A stretch of DNA of 24,072 bases, taken from positions 1 to 24,072 of the forward strand of contig NZ_DGUN01000054.1 of NCBI RefSeq assembly GCF_002395745.1, given 5' to 3'. Under the pieces are notes generated by a model that made no database searches, was not told where the DNA came from, and saw nothing but the letters and a program-made list of their open reading frames with translations. How positions within the stretch are numbered: position 1 is the first letter of the stretch; each line of letters begins with the position of its first letter. This stretch comes from Fibrobacter sp. UBA4309. GTDB lineage: Bacteria > Fibrobacterota > Fibrobacteria > Fibrobacterales > Fibrobacteraceae. Positions 8,168 through 15,403 of this stretch are shown here, one piece after another. Made by a program: the position numbers and the translations under genes.

Positions 8168-8185
8168 AAAAACGCCATTTTTGTA
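8168..8185. repeat. AT-rich quasi-palindrome similar to 5502-5519
   Basis: AAAAACGCCATTTTTGTA matches the 18 bases at 5502-5519 at 16 of 18 positions. It lies 13 nt upstream of the -35 box proposed at 8198. With only two copies in a low-complexity context, function is uncertain. Confidence 0.25.
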
Positions 8186-8197
8186 TTGTAAAATAAG

Positions 8198-8225
8198 TTG
8201 ACTTATGTGGAGTAAGAGGTATATT
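8198..8225 (+). promoter_or_regulatory. Sigma70-like promoter for the TIGR02147-FISUMP pair
   Basis: TTGACT (8198-8203) and TATATT (8220-8225) are separated by 16 nt, close to the sigma70 consensus, and lie 45 nt before the ATG at 8271. This also argues that the GTG at 8232 is not the start, because a transcript from here would begin at or after it. Confidence 0.65.
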
Positions 8226-8251
8226 TAGAGCGTGACACACCTAGAAACTGT

Positions 8252-8266
8252 GAATCGGTTAGGAGG
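8252..8266 (+). repeat. 15-mer GAATCGGTTAGGAGG with ribosome binding site, copy 1
   Basis: Holds the AGGAGG Shine-Dalgarno of the TIGR02147 gene. An exact copy lies at 10990-11004, after the FISUMP gene, where no start codon follows. The core GGTTAGGAGG also serves as ribosome binding site of the FISUMP gene (9097-9106). Confidence 0.7.
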
Positions 8267-8270
8267 AAAA

Positions 8271-9101
8271 ATGAAGGACGTTTTTGAATACACGGGCTAC
8301 CGCCAGTACATCGCGGATTTTTACGCCGAAAGGAAGGTGAAGTCCGCGTTTACCTGGCGGGAGTTTGCAAGGATGGCGGGGTTCGCCTCGTCGGTCCACC
8401 TGAAATACGTGAGCGAGGGACGTTTCAACCTGGGCGAAGAATCCGTGGAGCGCGTGGCCAAGGCCATGGGGCTTCGCGGTAACCGGCTGGAATATTTTCG
8501 TGCGATGGTGGAGTTTGACCATGCCGCTACGGACAACATAAAGAAGGAAATCTTTGACAGGATGCTCTCCATCGCAAAACGGAGCGATGCCAAGGTTGTC
8601 GAGGCCGATGCGTACCGCTACTTTGACAGCTGGAAAAATCCGGTGCTCCGTGAATTGGCGCCTTCTATGCCGGGTGCAAAGCCGCTGGCGCTTGCAAAGG
8701 CGTGTCGCCCCAAAATTACCGCTGCCGAAGTCAGCGATTCGCTGAACTTTTTGGTGAAGGCGAATATGCTCCAGAAAGACGAGAATGGTAATTACGTTCA
8801 GACGAACAGGTCGATTACGGCAGGGCCCATGAAGGTGACGCCCGCTGTGATTCGCGGCCTGCACCACCAAATGGGCGAACTTGCGCTCGACACGATCGAG
8901 GGCGTGCCGCAAAACGAAAGGCATTTTTCGGGTGTGACGCTCGGCATTACGCAAGGCGCCTACGACGAAATTGTCGCTGAAATCGATGCGTTCCGCAAGC
9001 GTATTGTTGAAATCGCCACGAGGGAAACCGAAACGGATGAAGTGTACCGCCTGAACATCCAATTCTTCCCCATGACAAACAAGAGTTCTAAAAAGGGTTA
9101 G
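8271..9101 (+). CDS. TIGR02147 family protein, probable regulator
   Basis: A 276-residue soluble protein of the family TIGR02147 (second large paralogous family of Fibrobacter; C-terminal part corresponds to DUF4423). It opens with the typical MKDVFEYTGYRQYIADFY. Residues about 25-75 (TWREFARMAGFASSVHLKYV ... ESVERVAKAMGL) look like a helix-turn-helix-type DNA-binding region. The remainder is helical, and HFSGVTLGITQGAYDEI is typical of the family's C-terminal block. The ATG at 8271 is chosen over the in-frame GTG at 8232 because AGGAGG (8261-8266) stands 4 nt before it. The stop codon overlaps the AGGAGG of the FISUMP lipoprotein gene 10 nt downstream, so the two are surely co-transcribed. 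A role as transcriptional regulator of its partner is the usual guess for this family and is not shown here. Confidence 0.88.
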   Translation: MKDVFEYTGYRQYIADFYAERKVKSAFTWREFARMAGFASSVHLKYVSEGRFNLGEESVERVAKAMGLRGNRLEYFRAMVEFDHAATDNIKKEIFDRMLSIAKRSDAKVVEADAYRYFDSWKNPVLRELAPSMPGAKPLALAKACRPKITAAEVSDSLNFLVKANMLQKDENGNYVQTNRSITAGPMKVTPAVIRGLHHQMGELALDTIEGVPQNERHFSGVTLGITQGAYDEIVAEIDAFRKRIVEIATRETETDEVYRLNIQFFPMTNKSSKKG

Positions 9102-9110
9102 GAGGATATC

Positions 9111-10970
9111 ATGAATTACTCAAAAATGGCTATGCAGTTTGTCTGCAAAATGGTGATGCCGCTCGCCTTGGTGTTCGCGGCCTGTTCCACGGATGACGGA
9201 AACGGTGTTTCAAAAACGGAAAGTGGGCCGGGTGTCGAAATGGGAGGCTCTTCGGAAGAACCGAGAATCTATGCCTTGACAGGGCGAGCGAACGCTGCGG
9301 CTAAAATGGCTGTCATGTCCATGTCGGATTCTACGAATTCGTCTAATATTTTATCTGTAAAACCGGGAACTGTTGTTCGAGTCTGTGAATTGGATTCGAT
9401 TTCGTTGGATACGACGGGACTTGTTTTTGTCGATACCATTTCGGATAGTAGCGGTCATTTTGGTTTTGAAAGTCTTTCGCTCAATAGCCCGTATGTTCGG
9501 ATAAGTGTATTTAATCCAGATAGTTTGGAATATTGCCAACCATGGGGATCTCCTTTTGATGGAAGTGAAAGTTGCGCTGATAGTCTCGCATATACTTATG
9601 TTCCTGAACTGACTGCAATTGTGGATTTACGAGTGTCTAAAAATATTGAAGTAAATGTTTTGACGCTTATGAAAGCCCATATTTTACTTGATTATGTCGC
9701 TGCCGGAATGCCTTTTGCAGAGGCGGAAAAAAAGGCGGAACGGGATATACTTGAAAGTCATGGAGTATATAAGGAGTTTGGGCCTTTTGAAACACCGCAA
9801 AGTGAGAGTGGTGATGAGTTTATTCGTGTTAAGGAGTTTATATCTACTGTTCATGATGATGTGGTTATGTACTATATGGGTGACACCAATGCTATTCTAT
9901 GGGCCTTTGAAGAAAGTATTGAGCTGTATATGCATATTCCTAGTGAGGCCTATTCTTCAAGTAAAGAGAATGAAACTTTGTATGAAAAGATTGTGTCGTA
10001 TTTGGAGTTGGAAACGGGCTTTATTGCTGAAAACCAGGGATTGGGACAGTGCAAGGACTCGCGTGAAGGGGAATCGGTCGCCTATAAAGAATATGAACTT
10101 GTTTGCCGTTCTGGAAAATGGAAAATGCAATATAAGGGAATCGAATTTACGAGCGGAACCATGGTCGATAATCGTGATGGAAAATCTTATAAAACGGTAA
10201 CGTACAACATTGATGGAAAAACGCAAACTTGGATGGCGGAAAATCTGAATTACTTCGAATCTAATTTGCATGAAGGTACAGGTTGTCTTGCCGGCGATGA
10301 ATTTGCATGCGAAGTAAATGGCCGCTTGTATGAATGGCAGGCTGCGATGAATATGGATAGAAACTCGATGAAGGTGTTCCTTGCTCTTCCTGAAAGCGAT
10401 ACGGTTTTCTTGGACGATAAGTGTAAATCTATGATTGAAGATTTTAATAAGTGCTATTTCATTGAAACTTCTGATTGCGGGGAAAAGCGCAGGGAAAGTG
10501 AAAAATATTGTAAATCCCTTTATCCCGAAGGTATATTGACGATGCTTGGCGAAGGCGATGCGTATTGGAAATGGAATTATGCGGATTATTTGTCCCAGTC
10601 TAATGTAATGAGTTATCAAGGCGTATGTCCTGACGGATGGCGTCTCCCAAATCAAAGGGACTGGAAAGCTTTATTTGAATACGTTACTAGTCAAGGGGTG
10701 ACTTTTGCGGCGCTTGCAGATGAAGCTGCTACGGGTTTTAATATGAAAAGTTTGGTTTTGATAAGAGACGATGAAAACTGGCAAAAGTATGAACCAAGTT
10801 TTGTGGCTGTTCCTGATATTGAAAAAGGGTATGGTCAATCGGGATATTCTTCGGCTGCAGGTATGGGTGGTTGTTCTGTGATGGTGGATGGCGGATGTCC
10901 TGTTTCTGCGCATTATCGCTATGACTTTGCTTCGACATTTTATTCAGTCCGCTGCATCAAGGACGAATAG
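9111..10970 (+). CDS. Large FISUMP-domain lipoprotein
   Basis: A 619-residue probable lipoprotein. The signal peptide ends in the lipobox-like FAAC with C25 as the lipidation site, followed by an acidic/Ser-rich tether. Residues about 52-140 resemble a beta-sandwich (VKPGTVVRVCELDS ... SSGHFGF), as in carboxypeptidase-regulatory-like domains. From about residue 345 to the end comes the Fibrobacter succinogenes major paralogous domain (TIGR02145): GTMVDNRDGKSYKTV (349-363), WMAENLNY (374-381), GRLYEWQAAM, CPDGWRLP near 505, and the terminal YSVRCIKDE. The domain is rich in Cys. AGGAGG 5 nt before the ATG overlaps the preceding stop. The gene is clearly richer in A/T and in T-ending codons than its neighbours, except for its first 200 bases. 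The domain's function is unknown; surface display and partner binding are guesses. A terminator follows at 11010. Confidence 0.9.
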   Translation: MNYSKMAMQFVCKMVMPLALVFAACSTDDGNGVSKTESGPGVEMGGSSEEPRIYALTGRANAAAKMAVMSMSDSTNSSNILSVKPGTVVRVCELDSISLDTTGLVFVDTISDSSGHFGFESLSLNSPYVRISVFNPDSLEYCQPWGSPFDGSESCADSLAYTYVPELTAIVDLRVSKNIEVNVLTLMKAHILLDYVAAGMPFAEAEKKAERDILESHGVYKEFGPFETPQSESGDEFIRVKEFISTVHDDVVMYYMGDTNAILWAFEESIELYMHIPSEAYSSSKENETLYEKIVSYLELETGFIAENQGLGQCKDSREGESVAYKEYELVCRSGKWKMQYKGIEFTSGTMVDNRDGKSYKTVTYNIDGKTQTWMAENLNYFESNLHEGTGCLAGDEFACEVNGRLYEWQAAMNMDRNSMKVFLALPESDTVFLDDKCKSMIEDFNKCYFIETSDCGEKRRESEKYCKSLYPEGILTMLGEGDAYWKWNYADYLSQSNVMSYQGVCPDGWRLPNQRDWKALFEYVTSQGVTFAALADEAATGFNMKSLVLIRDDENWQKYEPSFVAVPDIEKGYGQSGYSSAAGMGGCSVMVDGGCPVSAHYRYDFASTFYSVRCIKDE

Positions 10971-10989
10971 CGAATTTGGGGGTTAAGGA

Positions 10990-11004
10990 GAATCGGTTAG
11001 GAGG
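10990..11004 (+). repeat. Orphan copy of 15-mer GAATCGGTTAGGAGG
   Basis: An exact copy of 8252-8266, including a perfect AGGAGG, but followed directly by a terminator hairpin and not by a start codon. It may be a scar of a lost or rearranged gene unit that once began with this leader. Confidence 0.65.
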
Positions 11005-11009
11005 CCGGG

Positions 11010-11034
11010 AAGGCGGGCGGAAGCCCGCCTTTTT
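11010..11034 (+). terminator. Rho-independent terminator after the FISUMP lipoprotein gene
   Basis: AAGGCGGGC (11010-11018) and GCCCGCCTT (11023-11031) form a perfect 9-bp stem with loop GGAA, ending in a run of T (11030-11034). Confidence 0.9.
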
Positions 11035-11114
11035 GTGATTTTTGTGGCATAGAAGAAACAAATATTGTATCTTTATGGTGTCTTGCGGAATAGACGCGAG
11101 AAAAGGAATTGATT

Positions 11115-11870
11115 ATGAAACCAGGTAAGACCGAGCTACGCTTGAACGCAGAAATCGAAAAACGCGGTGCGCTTTTTGCCGTGTTGCTCGATCCCGATAC
11201 GTCAGACGAAGCCGCTTTCGTGAAGGCGGGTGCCATGGCGGCCGAGAACGGTGCCGACCTCTTGCTGGTGGGCGGCTCGTACCTGGGCAACTTTACGCTC
11301 CCCAAGCAGGTGGCTGCCCTCAAGGCGGCGGTCAATCTGCCCGTAGTGCTTTTCCCGGGTGGTGCTTCTCAGGTGGTGCCCGGTTTTGATGCGATGCTTT
11401 TTATGACCTTGGTGAGCGGACGTAATCCGAATTATTTGATTGACGAACAGGTCCGTGGTGGTGCCCTGGTGCGAGCCCTCAATATGGAAGCCATCCCGAC
11501 GGCTTACCAGCTCATCAACAGCGGCAAGCGCACGACGGTGGAATACATCAGCGGTACCATGCCGGTGCCCGCAAACAAGCCCAAGCTCAGCATGGTGAAT
11601 TCCATTGCCGCAGAACTTATGGGCATGCGCTATGTGTACCTGGAAGCGGGCAGCGGCGCCGAGGAGCCCGTGCCTGTTGAACACATTGCCTATACGCGCA
11701 AGGCGACCGAGATGACCATCATCACCGGTGGTGGCATCAAGGACCCGCAGACGGCCGCTATTCGTGTGGCTGCGGGCGCCCAGGTTATTGTGACGGGAAC
11801 GCTTTGGGAAAAGGTCGACGATCCGGCGCTGTTGAAAGAATTCGCCTCTGCGATTCATGTCAAGGGATAA
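11115..11870 (+). CDS. Geranylgeranylglyceryl phosphate synthase-like prenyltransferase (GGGPS/PcrB superfamily)
   Basis: A 251-residue TIM-barrel enzyme predicted to join a polyprenyl diphosphate to sn-glycerol 1-phosphate through an ether bond, the first committed step of archaeal-type lipids. Visible motifs are LLDPD (24-28, metal/phosphate end), VGGS (52-55), LFPGG (79-83), YLEAGSGA (175-182), TGGGI (204-208) and GTLWE (228-232); the last three form the phosphate-binding face in this family. Length and the extended 140-165 segment (TVEYISGTMPVPANKPK) suggest the bacterial group II enzymes known from Bacteroidetes, not the shorter PcrB of Firmicutes. The ATG at 11115 has AAGGA 7 nt upstream; the TTG at 11109 is too close to it. 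The gene stands alone between terminators, with no G1P dehydrogenase or second prenyltransferase in the window. Chain length specificity cannot be predicted. Confidence 0.9.
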   Translation: MKPGKTELRLNAEIEKRGALFAVLLDPDTSDEAAFVKAGAMAAENGADLLLVGGSYLGNFTLPKQVAALKAAVNLPVVLFPGGASQVVPGFDAMLFMTLVSGRNPNYLIDEQVRGGALVRALNMEAIPTAYQLINSGKRTTVEYISGTMPVPANKPKLSMVNSIAAELMGMRYVYLEAGSGAEEPVPVEHIAYTRKATEMTIITGGGIKDPQTAAIRVAAGAQVIVTGTLWEKVDDPALLKEFASAIHVKG

Positions 11871-11893
11871 CGCCGAACGGTTTGTAAGTTAGT

Positions 11894-11924
11894 TGCCCCC
11901 GACCTGTCGATCGGGGGCATTTTT
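11894..11924 (+). terminator. Rho-independent terminator after the GGGPS-like gene
   Basis: TGCCCCCGA (11894-11902) pairs perfectly with TCGGGGGCA (11911-11919) across an 8-nt loop, followed by TTTTT. There is no T-run on the other strand, so it works for the plus-strand gene only; I see no clear terminator for the converging LysR gene. Confidence 0.88.
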
Positions 11925-11938
11925 ATTGAGCGTATTTT

Positions 11939-12826
11939 CTATTTCGCCTTGCGGTTGCCCATGTTTTTGGCGAGCTGCCCGACTATGAACTTGTAGAATT
12001 TCTCCAGGTGGGAATTGTCCTGCTTGATACGGCGGTATGTAATCACGATGTCGCGCTTGAAATCGGCGTCGGTGATTTTTAGCAGGCGGATCTTGCGGCT
12101 GTCCACCTTGCCCCATGAAAATTCAGGCCAGAATCCGACGCCGAGGCCGCTCGCGATTGCGTCCTTGACGACGAGTGCGTTATCGCTCTCGAAGATGTCG
12201 TGGGACTTGAATCCGATGCGGTCGCAGTAGTCGCTGCAGATCTTGTGCAACTGCTTGGAGCCGTACAGGCCGATAAAGTCTGTATCGCCCAGTTCGTGGA
12301 GCGATATGCTGTCACGTTTTTTGTATTGCGGAGTGTTGGGCACGGCGAGGAAGATTTCTTCGGGGCATACGAAGACTTCTTCGTCGGGGTTCTCTTGCGG
12401 CCGGTATTCCGCGAAGGTCTGCACGCATATGTCGTAGAGGGTGGATTCTTCTTTCTGTACGAGGTAGAAACGGATTCCAGGAGTTTTCTTTTTGTACTGG
12501 ATGATGGCGTTCGCCACGAACGATGACGCTGCCAGCACCTTCACGCTTATGGTCACTGCCTGCTTGTCGGATTTTGCACGGAGGCGCGCCGGCAAAGCTT
12601 CGATGTCCTCGTAGAGAGGCTTCACTTTCTTGTAGAAGTAGTCGCCGGCCTCGGTGAGCTTGATGTTTCTGCCACTGTTTTTGAACAGCTTTACGCCCAG
12701 CTCGTCTTCTAGCTTGTGGATGGCGTGCGTCAGTGCAGGCTGCACGATGCAGAGGGTTTTTGCGCTTTGTGTCACATGTTCTGTGCGGGCGACTTCGAGG
12801 AAATATTTGATATGTGTTAGCTCCAT
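11939..12826 (-). CDS. LysR-family transcriptional regulator
   Basis: A 295-residue LTTR. The N-terminal winged helix-turn-helix covers about 1-65 (MELTHIKYFLEVARTEHVTQSAKTL..., with QPALTHAIHKLEDELGVKLF as the recognition helix area). A linker helix to about residue 90 leads to the periplasmic-binding-protein-like effector domain, where ISVKVLAASSFVANAIIQY starts the first lobe and DAIASGLGVGFWPEF is the typical late motif. The start is well supported: AGGAG lies 6 nt upstream of the ATG. It is transcribed away from a small FISUMP lipoprotein gene, with 118 nt between start codons, so control of that gene and of itself is the default expectation for the family. The ligand is unknown. Confidence 0.93.
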   Translation of the reverse strand: MELTHIKYFLEVARTEHVTQSAKTLCIVQPALTHAIHKLEDELGVKLFKNSGRNIKLTEAGDYFYKKVKPLYEDIEALPARLRAKSDKQAVTISVKVLAASSFVANAIIQYKKKTPGIRFYLVQKEESTLYDICVQTFAEYRPQENPDEEVFVCPEEIFLAVPNTPQYKKRDSISLHELGDTDFIGLYGSKQLHKICSDYCDRIGFKSHDIFESDNALVVKDAIASGLGVGFWPEFSWGKVDSRKIRLLKITDADFKRDIVITYRRIKQDNSHLEKFYKFIVGQLAKNMGNRKAK

Positions 12827-12843
12827 ATGTGGCTCCTGACTTC

Positions 12844-12862
12844 ATTCATCAATAAAATGAAT
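12844..12862. promoter_or_regulatory. Inverted repeat, candidate LysR operator
   Basis: ATTCAT and ATGAAT are perfectly inverted around 7 nt. The site begins 18 nt upstream of the LysR start codon in the divergent intergenic region, a position suited to autoregulation. It does not fit the T-N11-A LTTR box symmetrically, and the region is AT-rich, so chance is possible. Confidence 0.4.
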
Positions 12863-12884
12863 AATTTAAATATAAATAATCTAT

Positions 12885-12913
12885 TAGACAATATACACCC
12901 GCAAATCTATTTT
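12885..12913 (+). promoter_or_regulatory. Possible promoter of the small FISUMP gene
   Basis: TAGACA and TATTTT are separated by 17 nt and lie 31 nt before the start codon. Both boxes are imperfect matches to the sigma70 consensus, and the AT-rich setting makes spurious matches easy. Confidence 0.3.
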
Positions 12914-12944
12914 TTCGCCAGAAAAACCCTCAAGGAGCCTTATC

Positions 12945-13499
12945 ATGAAAAAAATTATCGCCACTATTGCCTCTATCTATGCCGCTTTCGCCCTGGTTGC
13001 CTGCCAGGATAACCGCAGCTGCACTTATGATGCCGACAACCACACGCTTGCCTGTCCCGAGAAGACTTACGCCACCGTCGATATCGGTGGCAAGTCCTGG
13101 ATGGCTGAGAACCTGACCGTCTACACTCCCGATTCCAGTACGTGTTACGACAACAATCACGATAACTGCGTGACCGCGGGCCGCCTCTATACTTGGGATG
13201 CCGCGATCGGGGCGGTCTGCCCTACCGGGTGGCGTTTGCCGACCCAGCAGGAATTCAAGGATGCCTTCGGGACGGCTCCGGTGGAAGAACTCAAGAAGAC
13301 CGAAGTGTTCAATATCCAGTTCGCCGGGTTCAAGTACTATGACGGCAAGTTCGCGGACAAGGGCCAAAGCGCGAGCTTCTGGACCAGCGAGTCCTACGAC
13401 GATTCCAGGGCTTTTCTCGTGCGCGTCACGGGCGAGGGCGTTTCTTATGAGCATTTCAACAAGAATATCTCCGCATCGGTCCGTTGCGTGAAGGAATAA
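12945..13499 (+). CDS. Small FISUMP-domain lipoprotein
   Basis: A 184-residue predicted lipoprotein with lipobox LVAC and lipidation at C20. Almost all of the mature protein is one compact Fibrobacter succinogenes major paralogous domain: YATVDIGGKSWMAENL (42-57), GRLYTWDAAI (79-88), CPTGWRLP (92-99), then SASFWTSESYDD and the terminal SASVRCVKE. It lacks the long N-terminal region of the other FISUMP protein in this window (9111-10970) and has the high-GC codon use typical of the neighbouring genes. AAGGAG lies 7 nt before the ATG. It is divergent from the LysR gene and is followed 110 nt later by the transporter gene with no obvious terminator between. Molecular function is unknown. Confidence 0.9.
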   Translation: MKKIIATIASIYAAFALVACQDNRSCTYDADNHTLACPEKTYATVDIGGKSWMAENLTVYTPDSSTCYDNNHDNCVTAGRLYTWDAAIGAVCPTGWRLPTQQEFKDAFGTAPVEELKKTEVFNIQFAGFKYYDGKFADKGQSASFWTSESYDDSRAFLVRVTGEGVSYEHFNKNISASVRCVKE

Positions 13500-13570
13500 T
13501 TTTCCTACTTTCTTCTTGTCTTCAACCCCTAACCCGCAGACATTAGATGACTGGCCTAAGATTATTTCTT

Positions 13571-13605
13571 TCGTCTTTCGTCTCTCGTCTCTCGTCTCTC
13601 GTCTA
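13571..13605 (+). repeat. Five tandem heptamers (TCGTCTC) directly before the transporter start codon
   Basis: The units are TCGTCTT, TCGTCTC, TCGTCTC, TCGTCTC and TCGTCTA, contiguous and ending 4 nt before the ATG at 13610. They occupy the position of the Shine-Dalgarno, which is absent. A unit of 7 in a non-coding leader could vary by slippage and change spacing or leader structure. Confidence 0.9.
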
Positions 13606-13609
13606 AACA

Positions 13610-15289
13610 ATGACTTGGTTATTAGATCTATTTACAAAGCCCTCGGTCGGGCAACAGGTCGTAGCGATTGCGCTTACCGCGGCTATCGGCCTTATGGTCG
13701 GCAAGATCAAGGTCAAGGGGATTGGCCTTGGTGGGGCGGGGGCGCTCTTCGTGGGCATCCTTCTCGGGCATCTCGGCCTGCGCGTCGATGGTAACGTTCT
13801 CCACTTTATCCAGGAATTCGGCCTCATCCTCTTTGTCTACACGATCGGTATGCAGGTGGGTCCGGGATTCATGGACTCCATCCGTAGGCACGGGCTTGTG
13901 CTGAACGTTCTTTCGGTGGGCATCGTGTTGCTTGGCGTAATCGTGACGCTCTGCCTCTACTTCTTTACTGGCATGCATGACAACGTACCCGTGCTTGTCG
14001 GGATGCTTTGCGGAGCCGTGACGAACACGCCTTCTCTCGGTGCGGCGAACTCGGCCTTTGCTGCGGTTGGCGTAGATGCGTCCCTTCCGGGAATCGGGTA
14101 TGCGGTCGCCTATCCGTTTGGCGTCATCGGCATTATTCTTGTGATGATTCTCGTACGCGTTATTTTTAGGCAGAATCCGAACAAGGCTGCCGAAAGTTAT
14201 GCGGCGGATATCGCGGCGACTTCCTGGGAAATTGAATCCTGCAGTCTTATGGTTGATAACCAAAATTTGTATGGAATCCAGCTGAAAGAAATCCCGAATC
14301 TTGTTTCGAGCGGTGTCGTGGTGACGCGCTTGTTGCGTGATGGCAATATCTTTACTCCGAAGGGTTCTACGATTATAGAACGTGGCGACAAGATTCATCT
14401 GGTGGGAATGCCCGATGCTATTGCTGCTATGGAAAAGATTATCGGTAAAAGGCTCGAAACCCCTATTACCAAGTTCGCCTCCGATTCGGCAAAACCCATC
14501 CAGGTGAAGACGGTGCTCGTGACGAACAAGAAGATCCTTGGCCACACGATTGGCTCGCTCGCCTTGGCGGAACGTTACGGCGTGAACGTGAGCCGCGTAA
14601 CCCGCGGGGAATTCAAGTTTACGGGTCGCCTTGATTTGCGTATCAAGTTTGCGGATAAGTTAATGATTGTCGGCCCTGCGGAAGGTGTCGATGCGGTGAC
14701 GAAGGAACTGGGCAACTCGTTGACGGCGATTGACCATCCCGAAATTCTGCCCGCATTCCTGGGAATCTTCCTTGGCGTGATTGTCGGGAGCATCCCGTTT
14801 GCCATACCGGGAATGCCTACCCCGCTCAAGCTTGGTCTGGCCGGTGGCCCGCTCATTGTCGCGATTCTCCTGAGCCGCAAACGCAAGATTGGTCCGCTCA
14901 ACTTTTTTATGGCGAACAGCGCGAACCTGATGCTCCGCGAATTCGGTCTTACGCTCTTCTTGAGCTGCGTTGGACTAAATGCCGGTATCAAGTTCTTCGA
15001 TGTGCTCTTGAACGGCGATGGGCTCTACTATATGGGGCTGGCTTCCCTTATCACGTTCCTGCCGCTAGCGATCATGGCGTGTGTCGGTCATTTCGTGTTC
15101 AAGGTGAACTACCTATCGCTCTGTGGCGTACTTGCCGGTGCCATGACAGACCCGCCTGCGCTCGCATTTGCGAATAGCCAGGCGGACAGCGATGCAGTGA
15201 ATGTGGGCTATGCTTCGGTTTACCCGCTAACCATGTTGCTTAGGATTCTGAGCGGCCAGGTGCTTGCGATACTGCTTTTGTCGCTCTGA
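13610..15289 (+). CDS. AspT/YidE-type membrane transporter (aspartate:alanine exchanger family)
   Basis: A 559-residue inner-membrane protein with the layout of the AAE family (AspT, YidE, YbjL). The N-terminal half holds about five to six membrane helices (1-190), with GLILFVYTIGMQVGPGF typical of the family. Two soluble RCK_C/TrkA_C-like domains sit in the middle (about 205-290 and 295-375; GDKIHLVGMPDAI and ADKLMIVGPAEGV are equivalent strands). A second membrane half follows (about 385-559), with GLTLFLSCVGLNAG and GVLAGAMTDPPALAFAN repeating motifs of the first half (GMLCGAVTNTPSLGAAN). Known members exchange amino acids or dicarboxylates; the substrate here is unknown. No Shine-Dalgarno is visible at the ATG, which follows the heptamer repeats. 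A strong terminator follows. Confidence 0.92.
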   Translation: MTWLLDLFTKPSVGQQVVAIALTAAIGLMVGKIKVKGIGLGGAGALFVGILLGHLGLRVDGNVLHFIQEFGLILFVYTIGMQVGPGFMDSIRRHGLVLNVLSVGIVLLGVIVTLCLYFFTGMHDNVPVLVGMLCGAVTNTPSLGAANSAFAAVGVDASLPGIGYAVAYPFGVIGIILVMILVRVIFRQNPNKAAESYAADIAATSWEIESCSLMVDNQNLYGIQLKEIPNLVSSGVVVTRLLRDGNIFTPKGSTIIERGDKIHLVGMPDAIAAMEKIIGKRLETPITKFASDSAKPIQVKTVLVTNKKILGHTIGSLALAERYGVNVSRVTRGEFKFTGRLDLRIKFADKLMIVGPAEGVDAVTKELGNSLTAIDHPEILPAFLGIFLGVIVGSIPFAIPGMPTPLKLGLAGGPLIVAILLSRKRKIGPLNFFMANSANLMLREFGLTLFLSCVGLNAGIKFFDVLLNGDGLYYMGLASLITFLPLAIMACVGHFVFKVNYLSLCGVLAGAMTDPPALAFANSQADSDAVNVGYASVYPLTMLLRILSGQVLAILLLSL

Positions 15290-15300
15290 TAGGCCTCTTT

Positions 15301-15334
15301 TTGCCCGATTTCTAGGAATCGGGCAAGTTTTTTT
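15301..15334 (+). terminator. Rho-independent terminator after the transporter gene
   Basis: TTGCCCGATT (15301-15310) and AATCGGGCAA (15317-15326) form a perfect 10-bp stem with a 6-nt loop, followed by G and seven T. Confidence 0.93.
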
Positions 15335-15370
15335 CCCAGATATTTGTGTATTTTTCAATAAAGGAACGAT

Positions 15371-15391
15371 GCACCCGAAAGGTGCTGTTTT
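15371..15391 (+). other. Small hairpin in the leader of the six-gene cluster
   Basis: GCACC and GGTGC (15371-15385) form a 5-bp stem around CGAAA, followed by TGTTTTTG. It lies just before the ribosome binding site of the first gene. It could act as a weak attenuator, but the stem is short. Confidence 0.3.
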
Positions 15392-15403
15392 TGAGGTATA
15401 CCT

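Noticed and set aside
8232..8270. GTG at 8232 as start of the TIGR02147 gene
   Set aside because: No Shine-Dalgarno, too close to the promoter -10 box, and the family N-terminus MKDVFEYT starts at 8271 after a perfect AGGAGG.
12930..13610. Minus-strand open frame of 226 codons covering the small FISUMP gene and the heptamer repeats
   Set aside because: It starts within the repeats, has no ribosome binding site and is antisense to a well-supported lipoprotein gene.
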